DNA of 6,552 bases from Pseudomonadota bacterium (GTDB taxonomy: Bacteria; SAR324; XYD2-FULL-50-16; JAHJRI01), in the NCBI GenBank assembly GCA_022360105.1, contig JAKSDL010000293.1, positions 1 through 6,552 on the forward strand, written 5' to 3'. The notes beneath the pieces are model-generated. The model saw nothing but the letters and a program-made list of their open reading frames with translations, was not told the origin of the DNA and did not search any database. This document shows positions 1 through 6,552 of the stretch, one piece after another (the stretch's first letter is position 1; each line of letters opens with the position of its first letter). Position numbers and translations under genes: made by a program.

Positions 1-1
1 T

Positions 2-2512
2 TATTCCACTATTGTTGAACCGGATCTGATAGGCATTTTATATAATCTTGAAGATTCCAAGGTGTCAGTGATTCAAAAGGATCAGATTAAGCAAAAAGAG
101 GAAACTTCAAGCGAGATTGTCAAAAAGGAAGTTTCCCCCGAAATCACTGATCAATCAAAAATTCCTGAAACGACTAACCCCCCGGAAAGGTCTCCGGAAC
201 TAACACCTGCAAACCAATCCCAGGACAAATCAGAATCGGTTAAAAAGCCTGCGGCCAAACCATCAACGATCACTTCCGAAACCCTGCGAGTGCATATCAG
301 TATTCTTGATCAACTGATGAACCGGGCCGGAGAACTGGTACTGGCCAGAAATCAACTGTTGCAAGCGGTTAAAACAGGAGATCAGCAAAACGTGGTTGCC
401 GCCGGACAACGGGTTGATCTTGTCACGTCGGAACTCCAGGAAACCATCATGCTGACACGCATGCAGCCCGTAGGAATTGTTTTCAACAAGTTTCCTCGCC
501 TGGCCAGGGGACTGGCTATGGATTTGGGGAAAAAAATAGATTTGCAACTGGAGGGAACTGACGTTGAACTGGATAAAACCATTATTGAAGGACTGGCGGA
601 TCCCTTAACGCATCTGGTGAGAAACTCTGCTGATCATGGGATAGAAACTCCGGACATACGAGAGCAAAAAGGTAAACCCAAAACTGGCAAAATCCAGCTT
701 CGCGCCTTTTACGAATCAGGACAGGTACTGATTGAAATTACAGATGACGGAAAAGGACTGGATCATGAAAAAATAGCTGCGAAAGCCATTGGCAGGGGTT
801 TGTATAACGAGGAAGAAATCGCCGATATGTCTGTTAAGGAGAAACTCAACCTTATCATGCTGCCCGGATTTTCAACAGCAGAGCAGGTAACGGATGTTTC
901 GGGACGTGGTGTGGGAATGGATGTGGTTAAAACAAATCTGGACAAAATGGGTGGGCAGGTAGAGCTTATTTCAGAAATAGACAAAGGTACCACAATCCGA
1001 ATTAAACTTCCGTTAACACTGGCTATAATCCCCAGCTTACTGGTACAGGCCACCCAGGAGAGGTTTGCCGTACCCCAGGCTAATGTAGCTGAATTATTGC
1101 GAATTCCGGCTGCCGAGGTCAGGCAAAGAGTAGAGAAAGTGGGAGAGGCAGATGTGCTAATACTGAGAGGAGAGTTGATCCCGTTGTTGCAGCTTAATAA
1201 TGTCTTAAAGTTGAATCCAACTTTTTACGACCGCAAAACCGGCACTTTCAAACCTGATCGACGTAGCAGTATTGTCGATCAAAGACTTGTTGACGAATCA
1301 AAAAAAGATTCCGACCCGGATGCAACTCCTGCCTCGCCGTCAAAAGATATATCAACCGAAGTGGTTGCCCCGGAAAGAAGGCTACGTAGGGATAGCGATG
1401 TAGTGATCGTTATCCTGACCGATGGTTCCCAGAAATACGGGTTGATTGTTGATTCAGTCTCCGATTCCGTGGAAATCGTTGTTAAGCCGTTAGGCCGTCA
1501 TCTGGCCAGAAATAAAGCCTACGCAGGAGCCACCATCATGGGAGACGGACATGTTGCTTTGATACTGGATGTTCACGGCATGGCTGAGCTGGCTGAGCTG
1601 AAATCCATTGCAGAAGGAGATCGTGGTTCCGCAACAGACAGCGATGACTCGATGATTGTTGAAGGGGCCACCCGACAAACCTTGTTGATTTTCCACAATG
1701 GCCCTGATGAACCCTGCGCAGTCCCATTGGGTGAGGTTTTACGGGTGGATAGGATAAAGGCAAATGAAATTGAAATTAAGGGAGGAAAAAAAATTATTCA
1801 GTACCGTGGCGGCAGCTTAACCGTTTACGCGCTGGAAGAGGTTGCCAGTGTAGAAATGATGGAAGCCAGGGAAAAGCTGATCGTAATAATTTTCAAAGTT
1901 GCCGGAAACGAGATCGGTTTGTTAGCTGTGCAGCCGCTTGATGTGGTGGACCAAGAAGTTGTCCTGGATGACAAAACACTAAGACAACCTGGCATAGCAG
2001 GTTCAACCATTGTCGATGGGAAAACTACGTTGCTGGTGGACATTCATGAGTTGGTAAAAATCCTTAACCCCCACTGGTTTCAGGACTCAAGCGTTAATAC
2101 AGTCGTCGTGGCATCCGAACCGGAACAGCAAACGTCAGGTAATGACCATATTTTGCTTATCGAAGATTCCCAGTTTTTCAGAAACCAGGTGAAAGGTTTT
2201 CTTGAAGATTCCGGTTATTCAGTAATTGAAGCCGAAGATGGACAACAAGCCTGGGATCTAATTGATGAACATTCGAACTCTGTTTTTTTGGTGGTAACTG
2301 ACCTGGAAATGCCGAATATGGATGGATTTGAATTCACACGGCGTTTGAAATCAGACGATCGTTTTTCCGACCTGCCCGTCATTGCTTTAACCTCGCTAGC
2401 TGCCGAAGAAGATAAGAAGCGTGGGCAGGAAGTTGGTATTGATGATTATCAAATCAAACTGGACAAAGAAAAACTACTGTCAGCCATACAGGAATTCATC
2501 AAGAATCAATAA
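2..2512 (+). CDS. cheA: Hybrid chemotaxis histidine kinase CheA with two CheW-like domains and a C-terminal receiver (5' partial)
   Basis: Cytoplasmic chemosensory kinase; it autophosphorylates an Hpt histidine and donates phosphate to response regulators. The frame is open from base 2 with no stop, so the gene begins upstream; residues are counted here from the GTG at 62. Residues 1-72 are a Lys/Glu/Pro/Ser-rich linker. P3 dimerisation is about 74-136 (GELV at 90-93, RMQP at 133-136). The P4 ATPase is about 137-320, with N-box N188/D191/H192, G1 box DDGKG 228-232 and G2 box GRGVG 281-285. A first CheW-like domain (P5) is about 322-510, interrupted by a charged insert at 387-443. A second CheW-like domain is 537-667. 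The receiver is about 696-816, with acidic pair E701/D702, phosphoacceptor D747, T777 and K799. The kinase and receiver residues all look intact. The Hpt (P1) domain is not in the window and no P2 domain is seen. The stop is TAA, 41 nt before the receptor gene. Assignment is very secure; the true start is unknown. Confidence 0.96.
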   Translation, partial: YSTIVEPDLIGILYNLEDSKVSVIQKDQIKQKEETSSEIVKKEVSPEITDQSKIPETTNPPERSPELTPANQSQDKSESVKKPAAKPSTITSETLRVHISILDQLMNRAGELVLARNQLLQAVKTGDQQNVVAAGQRVDLVTSELQETIMLTRMQPVGIVFNKFPRLARGLAMDLGKKIDLQLEGTDVELDKTIIEGLADPLTHLVRNSADHGIETPDIREQKGKPKTGKIQLRAFYESGQVLIEITDDGKGLDHEKIAAKAIGRGLYNEEEIADMSVKEKLNLIMLPGFSTAEQVTDVSGRGVGMDVVKTNLDKMGGQVELISEIDKGTTIRIKLPLTLAIIPSLLVQATQERFAVPQANVAELLRIPAAEVRQRVEKVGEADVLILRGELIPLLQLNNVLKLNPTFYDRKTGTFKPDRRSSIVDQRLVDESKKDSDPDATPASPSKDISTEVVAPERRLRRDSDVVIVILTDGSQKYGLIVDSVSDSVEIVVKPLGRHLARNKAYAGATIMGDGHVALILDVHGMAELAELKSIAEGDRGSATDSDDSMIVEGATRQTLLIFHNGPDEPCAVPLGEVLRVDRIKANEIEIKGGKKIIQYRGGSLTVYALEEVASVEMMEAREKLIVIIFKVAGNEIGLLAVQPLDVVDQEVVLDDKTLRQPGIAGSTIVDGKTTLLVDIHELVKILNPHWFQDSSVNTVVVASEPEQQTSGNDHILLIEDSQFFRNQVKGFLEDSGYSVIEAEDGQQAWDLIDEHSNSVFLVVTDLEMPNMDGFEFTRRLKSDDRFSDLPVIALTSLAAEEDKKRGQEVGIDDYQIKLDKEKLLSAIQEFIKNQ
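1582..1599 (+). repeat. Two perfect tandem copies of a 9-nt unit inside cheA
   Basis: The unit GGCTGAGCT occurs twice in direct succession and encodes the repeated tripeptide Ala-Glu-Leu at the end of the first CheW-like domain of CheA. It is in frame and probably a small slippage duplication with no separate function. Confidence 0.7.
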
Positions 2513-2544
2513 ACGACATATATAATAACAGTTAGCTGAATATT

Positions 2545-2548
2545 GGAG
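2545..2548 (+). promoter_or_regulatory. Ribosome binding site of the receptor gene
   Basis: GGAG lies 5 nt before the ATG at 2554 and 8 nt before a second, in-frame ATG at 2557. The spacing slightly favours the second ATG, which would remove one Met. The protein is otherwise unchanged. Confidence 0.6.
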
Positions 2549-2553
2549 CACGA

Positions 2554-4212
2554 ATGATGGTATTAAAAATTAACCATAAAATTCTCCTGATCATGTTGAT
2601 CCTGTTTCTCGTTCCCCTGTTTATGTTTACCGCCACCTTATACACCACTAAAAGACAAAAAAACGACAGTTTGATTGTTAATTTGGCCGGCCGGCAGAGA
2701 ATGCTGACTCAGAAAATGACAAAAGAATGTCTGACCTACATTAACAAGGCGGCCAGGGAAGGCTCAAACCTGAGAGAGATTGAATCCAATCTTTCCCGTA
2801 TAATAACGGTTTTTGAAACCAGTTTGATCGGGTTAAGCGAATCCGGATATATTCCGCTCTCACTGAAGCCTGAAGCGGATGTAAAATATGTGGAAGCCGT
2901 GGAAGGGAAAGCAGCCATACAATTGCAAAAGGTAAAAGCTCTTTGGTTTCCCTTTAAACAGGCTATTGAAAGAGCTATCGAAACCTTGGACCAAAAGGAT
3001 ATTGATATCGTTTTAAGAGATAACCTGCCACTGTTGAATGCCATGGACAAAGCAACAGGCCTGATGCAGGCTGACGCTGAATCAAAGGTCTCATTGCTAT
3101 TTTACGCACAGTTGGGGTCACAAGTCTTTGGTCTGATGATTGTCATAGCAGTAATGTATTGGGCTCGCAGGAAAATCGTGCAACCCATATTGGACAGCGT
3201 CACCTTTGCGGAAACGTTAAGTGAAGGAAAGCTCCAAAAAACAATGGTTATTGATCGGAAGGACGAATTTGGTACACTGGGAACTGCGTTGAACAATACC
3301 GTTGAAACCCTGGCTGAAATGATTAAAAAGATCAATTTTGACGTAGCAACGTTGAATGAGGCTTCAGGCGAAATGAATCTGGTATCTGATGAAATGGCCT
3401 CTTTCTCAAATTCGACAGTGGGAAAAGCAAAAACGGTAGCTGCTGCGGCAGAGGAAACAGATTCCGCTATGAATTCGATCGCAGCAGCCATGGAACAGGC
3501 ATATAGCAATGCCGATTCAGTTGCATCAGCCACCGAAGAAATGAGTGCCAACATTTCAGAAATAACCAGCCAAACCGGCCAAGCCAGCGACAGGATGAAG
3601 AACGCGGTGGAACAGGCGCAACAGGCTACCCGGCAGGTTTCGGAACTCGGTCACTCAGCAGAAGAAATAGGAATGGTATCAGAAACCATTACGGCTATTT
3701 CGGATAAAACCTCTTTGCTGGCGCTCAATGCGACAATAGAAGCAGCACGGGCCGGTGATGCAGGAAAAGGTTTTGCTGTCGTCGCCGGTGAAATCAAGGA
3801 ATTGGCCCAACAAACCACCAAAGCCACCGAGGAAATAGCAGGCAAACTGCAAGGCGTTCAGGAAATGACCGATAAAACCGTCGGTATCATCGAAGAAATC
3901 ACCCAGGTGATAGAAAATGTGAGCCTGATTATCTTTGGAATCAATGAATCGGTTGAACAACAAAGCATGGCCACCAAGGAGATTTCGCAAAACATTATCC
4001 AAACCTCACAGGGTTTGAAAGAAGTCACCCAAAATGTAACCCAAACCAAACAGGCAACCGGAAAGGTCGCCCAGGAAATAACCGAAGTAAACGAAAGTGC
4101 CGAGCAGTTGAGCAACTCCAGTGCCCAGGTGCAGTTAACAGCCGCACGTTTGAATGAGCTATCGGAACACCTCAAAGTATTGGTGGGAAAATTCCAAACC
4201 GAAGACAACTAA
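2554..4212 (+). CDS. Methyl-accepting chemotaxis protein with PilJ/NarX-type periplasmic sensor domain
   Basis: Inner-membrane chemoreceptor that controls CheA activity through CheW. Order of parts in 552 residues: short cytoplasmic N-terminus; TM1 about 10-30; periplasmic domain about 31-184; TM2 about 187-204; HAMP about 205-257 (DEFG at 237-240); then a long cytoplasmic coiled-coil hairpin. The periplasmic part opens with NLAGRQRM (43-50), the P-box-like motif of PilJ_N and NarX-type sensors. The hairpin tip is canonical ([13 protein letters not shown], 389-401, with E396). Glu/Gln pairs at 300/301, 328/329 and 469/470 are candidate methylation sites. There is no C-terminal NWETF-type pentapeptide; the protein ends in TEDN. 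It sits between cheA and cheW, so it is very probably the cognate receptor of this system. The ligand is unknown; nitrate or nitrite is a possibility by analogy only. ATG 2557 is an alternative start. Confidence 0.95.
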   Translation: MMVLKINHKILLIMLILFLVPLFMFTATLYTTKRQKNDSLIVNLAGRQRMLTQKMTKECLTYINKAAREGSNLREIESNLSRIITVFETSLIGLSESGYIPLSLKPEADVKYVEAVEGKAAIQLQKVKALWFPFKQAIERAIETLDQKDIDIVLRDNLPLLNAMDKATGLMQADAESKVSLLFYAQLGSQVFGLMIVIAVMYWARRKIVQPILDSVTFAETLSEGKLQKTMVIDRKDEFGTLGTALNNTVETLAEMIKKINFDVATLNEASGEMNLVSDEMASFSNSTVGKAKTVAAAAEETDSAMNSIAAAMEQAYSNADSVASATEEMSANISEITSQTGQASDRMKNAVEQAQQATRQVSELGHSAEEIGMVSETITAISDKTSLLALNATIEAARAGDAGKGFAVVAGEIKELAQQTTKATEEIAGKLQGVQEMTDKTVGIIEEITQVIENVSLIIFGINESVEQQSMATKEISQNIIQTSQGLKEVTQNVTQTKQATGKVAQEITEVNESAEQLSNSSAQVQLTAARLNELSEHLKVLVGKFQTEDN

Positions 4213-4214
4213 CT

Positions 4215-4218
4215 AGGA
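4215..4218 (+). promoter_or_regulatory. Ribosome binding site of cheW
   Basis: AGGA sits in the 12-nt gap after the receptor stop codon, 6 nt before the ATG at 4225. It supports that start, and the short gap suggests translational coupling with the receptor gene. Confidence 0.65.
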
Positions 4219-4224
4219 ACCATC

Positions 4225-4689
4225 ATGGTTGAAACCATCACAGAGACAGAATCGGAAAAGGAAATTCAGCTCTCCTGTTTTTACCTGGGAGACTCACTTT
4301 ATGGCTACGAAATCGATCTGGTGCAGGAAGTTAACGATGAGCTTAACTTAACCAAGGTTCCCCTGTCACAGGATTTTATAGTGGGCATTATGAACCTAAG
4401 GGGACAGATCATCACGATTATCGATCAGCAGAAAAAAATCGGTTTACCGGCCACTCAAATCACCAAGCAAAGCCGAGTTATCATCATCAAAAACCGGTCT
4501 GAGTATATCGGATTGTTGGTTGACCGGATTGCTGAGGTTGTTCAATGCAAACAAGAAGATATCTCGAAACCGCCTTCCAATGTCAACGGTTTGCAAGGGA
4601 AACTGTTTAAAGGAGTGGTCCGGACACCGCAAAATGAATTGCTGGCTTTGTTGGATATCGATGCTGTTCTTGAAGATGAACAATTATAA
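4225..4689 (+). CDS. cheW: Chemotaxis adaptor protein CheW
   Basis: Cytoplasmic scaffold that joins receptor tips to the P5 domain of CheA in signalling arrays. The 154 residues are a single CheW domain, close to the usual family length. After an acidic N-terminal tail (1-13) the fold begins near IQLSCFYLG (14-22). The family signature NLRG is at 57-60, followed by a strand ending in D67 (ITIIDQQKKIGL), and a second core strand carries IGLLVD (95-100). R59 matches the conserved Arg of CheW linked to receptor binding. The protein ends shortly after the last strand (LLALLDIDAVL, 139-149). No receiver or other fused domain is present, so this is CheW rather than CheV. The start is backed by AGGA at good spacing, 12 nt after the receptor stop. 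CheA in the same cluster carries two further CheW-like domains, so three such domains are made from this locus. Confidence 0.95.
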   Translation: MVETITETESEKEIQLSCFYLGDSLYGYEIDLVQEVNDELNLTKVPLSQDFIVGIMNLRGQIITIIDQQKKIGLPATQITKQSRVIIIKNRSEYIGLLVDRIAEVVQCKQEDISKPPSNVNGLQGKLFKGVVRTPQNELLALLDIDAVLEDEQL

Positions 4690-4721
4690 ATCAGTTTTTC
4701 CTGACAAATTAATTACCCAGC

Positions 4722-4726
4722 AAGGA
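4722..4726 (+). promoter_or_regulatory. Ribosome binding site of cheB
   Basis: AAGGA lies 8 nt before the ATG at 4735, a good spacing. It fixes the cheB start within the 45-nt gap after cheW. Confidence 0.65.
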
Positions 4727-4734
4727 ATCAGCCT

Positions 4735-5814
4735 ATGGCACTTAAAGTAATGGTGGTCGATGACACAATTTTCTATCGTAAAATTATCAAGGATATTCTT
4801 AATTCCCTGCCTGATATTGAAGTGGTAGGTACCGTTAACAGTGGATTATTGGCCATCAATCGTATCCCTGACCTTAGACCCGATGTCATTACCTTGGATG
4901 TAGAAATGCCCGGAATGAACGGCCTTCAGGTCCTTGAAATGATCAGGGAAAAAAAAATCGACGTCACCTGCATCATGGTTAGCTCAAAAACACAGGAAGG
5001 CAGCGAAGCAACCGTGAAAGCCCTGGAGCTGGGTGCATTTGATTTCGTTGCCAAACCGGATGATGATACCACAACGGGCAATGTTGAATTCTTGACCAAT
5101 GCCTTGGGCAAGATCCTGGGATTAATTTCCAGGCAACAAAATTTCAAAAGAAAACTCAACCAATTGCCTTCACGATTATCGGAACCAGAAAAAGTTTCGG
5201 GATCGGTTCCTCTTATCAATCGTCCTTTTGACAGGACAGAGAAATCTGCTGCTGTCGCGATTGGAATCTCAACAGGAGGACCGAACGCACTTGCCCAGGT
5301 ACTTCCGGAATTACCGGCTGATATCAATGTCCCGATCTTTTTGGTACAGCACATGCCCCCCTTGTTTAGCGCTTCGTTAGCCAAAAGTCTGGATAAAAAA
5401 TGCCGGCTAACGGTTAAGGAAGCTGTGGACGGAGAAAAGATCCTTCCCAACACCGTCTACCTGGCGGAAGGTGGGAAGCAAATGAAAGTTGCCAGCGGAC
5501 CGGGGCTTTCTAAAATGATTCGTATTACCGATGATCCACCTGAAAACAACTGCAAACCCGCCGCAGACTATCTTTTCCGCTCAGTTGCCAGAGAATACGG
5601 TTCAAAATCTACCTGTGTGATCATGACAGGAATGGGGAATGATGGTAAACTGGGGGTATCTGTAAATCGTGCCGCAGGAGGCTTTATCATTGCTCAAAAT
5701 GCAGAAACATCGGTGGTGTACGGCATGCCGAAAGCAATTGTGGATGCAGGTCTGGCGGATATTGTAGCCCCCTTGGATAACATTGCCGAAGAAATCATGA
5801 AAACGCTGAGGTAA
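4735..5814 (+). CDS. cheB: Chemotaxis response regulator protein-glutamate methylesterase CheB
   Basis: Removes methyl groups from receptor glutamates (and deamidates glutamines in many species) when phosphorylated by CheA, giving adaptation together with CheR. The 359 residues match the usual family length. Receiver domain about 3-122: acidic pair D9/D10, phosphoacceptor D55 in TLDVEMPGMNG, S83, and K107-P108. A polar linker runs about 123-170. The methylesterase domain is about 172-359, with the catalytic triad visible as S179 (GISTGGP), H206 (VQHMPP) and D303 (MTGMGNDG). CKPAADYLFRSVA (273-285) is also typical. All catalytic and phosphorylation residues are intact, so the enzyme should be active. 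It follows cheW by 45 nt and precedes cheR by 24 nt. The receptor here has no C-terminal pentapeptide tether, so CheB presumably acts without that docking site. Identification is secure. Confidence 0.97.
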   Translation: MALKVMVVDDTIFYRKIIKDILNSLPDIEVVGTVNSGLLAINRIPDLRPDVITLDVEMPGMNGLQVLEMIREKKIDVTCIMVSSKTQEGSEATVKALELGAFDFVAKPDDDTTTGNVEFLTNALGKILGLISRQQNFKRKLNQLPSRLSEPEKVSGSVPLINRPFDRTEKSAAVAIGISTGGPNALAQVLPELPADINVPIFLVQHMPPLFSASLAKSLDKKCRLTVKEAVDGEKILPNTVYLAEGGKQMKVASGPGLSKMIRITDDPPENNCKPAADYLFRSVAREYGSKSTCVIMTGMGNDGKLGVSVNRAAGGFIIAQNAETSVVYGMPKAIVDAGLADIVAPLDNIAEEIMKTLR

Positions 5815-5828
5815 TGCCTGAAACCACT

Positions 5829-5832
5829 GGGT
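5829..5832 (+). promoter_or_regulatory. Weak possible ribosome binding site of cheR
   Basis: GGGT lies 6 nt before the ATG at 5839. It is a poor match to the Shine-Dalgarno consensus compared with the other genes here. Translation of cheR may depend on coupling to cheB, whose stop is 24 nt upstream. Confidence 0.3.
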
Positions 5833-5838
5833 AGCACC

Positions 5839-6552
5839 ATGCCAAATATTACTGAAAAAGAATTTGAAAACTTGGCCCGTTTGATTGTCGAAACAGCCGG
5901 AATCCAGTTGGACAAGGGTAAGGAATATCTGATGGAAGCCCGCATGGAACCCATCCTTGAGAGACACGGACTGGATACCTATAACGATTTGTATAATCAG
6001 GCCATATCGGACGCGACCGGTAAACTAAAGGCCAGTATTGTCGACGCCATTACGATCAATGAAACCTATTTTTTTCGTGACAATGCTCCCTTCGATCTGC
6101 TCAAAAACAAGGTAATTCCGGACATTATTGATCGTAAGACCACGATTTCTCCAAACCGGAAAATACAACTTAAAATCTGGTCTGCAGCATGCTCGACCGG
6201 TCAGGAAGTTTACAGTCTCGGAATGATGTTCAGGGAAATGCGGCTCAATGCAGATCGTTTTGAAATCAACATACTGGGAACCGATATTTCTAGTGAGGCA
6301 GTCGCCAAAGCCAGCTATGGCAAATACAATCAATTTGAAATCGAAAGAGGATTGAGCGGACATTACCTGGGCAAATATTTTACAAAACTGGCAAACGGAT
6401 GGAAGATCAAGGATGAAATACGTTCAATGGCTCGTTTTTCCCAAATGGATCTCAACAAACCATTTTCGGGAGTGGGTTTGTTTGACGTGATTCTGTGCCG
6501 CAATGTGGCAATATATTTCCCATTAAGCGTAAAAATAAGCCTTTTTCAAAAA
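5839..6552 (+). CDS. cheR: Chemotaxis protein methyltransferase CheR (3' partial)
   Basis: S-adenosylmethionine-dependent enzyme that methylates receptor glutamates and opposes CheB. The frame stays open from ATG 5839 to the last base, giving 238 codons; the family is usually about 270-290 residues, so the last few dozen are missing. The N-terminal helical CheR_N domain is about 3-65 and begins typically (TEKEFENLARLI). The linker motif TINETYFFRD (72-81) matches the family TxNETxFFR signature; R80 is the likely active-site arginine. The SAM-binding fold starts about 110: IWSAACSTGQEVYSL (113-127) is motif I, ILGTDIS (145-151) carries the acidic residue D149 that should contact SAM, and FDVILCRNVAIYF (216-228) is the closing signature. 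Motif I has Val at 124 where Pro is usual. No in-frame start lies between the cheB stop and 5839. No C-terminal extension (such as TPR) can be judged. Confidence 0.95.
   Translation, partial: MPNITEKEFENLARLIVETAGIQLDKGKEYLMEARMEPILERHGLDTYNDLYNQAISDATGKLKASIVDAITINETYFFRDNAPFDLLKNKVIPDIIDRKTTISPNRKIQLKIWSAACSTGQEVYSLGMMFREMRLNADRFEINILGTDISSEAVAKASYGKYNQFEIERGLSGHYLGKYFTKLANGWKIKDEIRSMARFSQMDLNKPFSGVGLFDVILCRNVAIYFPLSVKISLFQK

Noticed and set aside
62..64. GTG as the start codon of an 816-residue CheA
   Set aside because: The frame is open to the window edge, there is no ribosome binding site, and the product would have no Hpt domain.
2521..2526. TATAAT as a -10 box for a promoter before the receptor gene
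   Set aside because: No acceptable -35 sequence lies about 17 nt upstream (around 2498-2503), and the 41-nt gap is AT-rich, so a chance match is likely.
2685..2692. Palindrome GGCCGGCC as a protein-binding site
   Set aside because: It lies within the codons of the conserved Leu-Ala-Gly-Arg of the receptor P-box and is explained by coding.
3102..3554. Reverse-strand open frame of 150 codons opposite the receptor gene
   Set aside because: It mirrors the Ala/Glu/Ser-rich coiled-coil coding region, which has few reverse-strand stops. The product is low complexity and resembles no family.
4691..4704. Small inverted repeat TCAG/CTGA after cheW as a terminator
   Set aside because: The stem is only 4 bp, the T run is in the loop rather than after the stem, and cheB follows closely on the same strand.
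4520..4750. Forward open frame of 76 codons overlapping cheW and the start of cheB
   Set aside because: It lies mostly inside cheW in another frame, shows no recognisable domain and has no supporting ribosome binding site.
4926..5453. Reverse-strand open frame of 175 codons opposite cheB
   Set aside because: It is fully antisense to conserved catalytic sequence of cheB and has no recognisable domain.
1..6552. A new mobile, defence or repeat-based system
   Set aside because: Every long frame on the + strand belongs to a well-known chemosensory family, gaps are 45 nt or less, and no arrays, transposase, toxin-antitoxin or RNA gene is visible.

Overview
The window holds one strand of a bacterial chemosensory (chemotaxis-type) gene cluster. 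All five genes lie on the + strand in the order cheA (hybrid, 5' end cut off), mcp, cheW, cheB, cheR (3' end cut off). Gaps between genes are only 12 to 45 nt, and no convincing promoter or terminator is visible, so the genes are probably one transcript that starts upstream of the window. No mobile element, RNA gene, CRISPR array or unrelated gene was seen.

Layout: 2-2512 is the C-terminal 837 codons of a hybrid CheA kinase (linker, P3 dimerisation, P4 ATPase, two CheW-like domains, receiver). 2554-4212 is a membrane chemoreceptor with a PilJ/NarX-type periplasmic sensor. 4225-4689 is the adaptor CheW. 4735-5814 is the receptor methylesterase CheB. 5839-6552 is the first 238 codons of the receptor methyltransferase CheR, which runs off the end.

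How the genes work together (family knowledge applied to this set): the receptor senses a periplasmic signal and CheW couples it to CheA. CheA autophosphorylates on an Hpt domain that must lie upstream of this window, then passes phosphate to its own fused receiver, to CheB and probably to a response regulator encoded elsewhere. CheR adds and CheB removes receptor methyl groups for adaptation. No free-standing CheY, CheZ, CheC or CheD is seen here, so the output (flagella, type IV pili or another process) cannot be decided from this window.

Organism: the architecture (Gram-negative style receptor with a periplasmic loop, hybrid CheA with tandem CheW domains plus receiver, CheB/CheR pair) and moderate base composition fit a Gram-negative proteobacterium-like lineage. 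Desulfobacterota/Deltaproteobacteria or SAR324-like groups are my best guess from sequence flavour, but this is a weak inference. I see no previously undescribed system; the points worth a second look are domain-level variations in CheA and the sensor type of the receptor.
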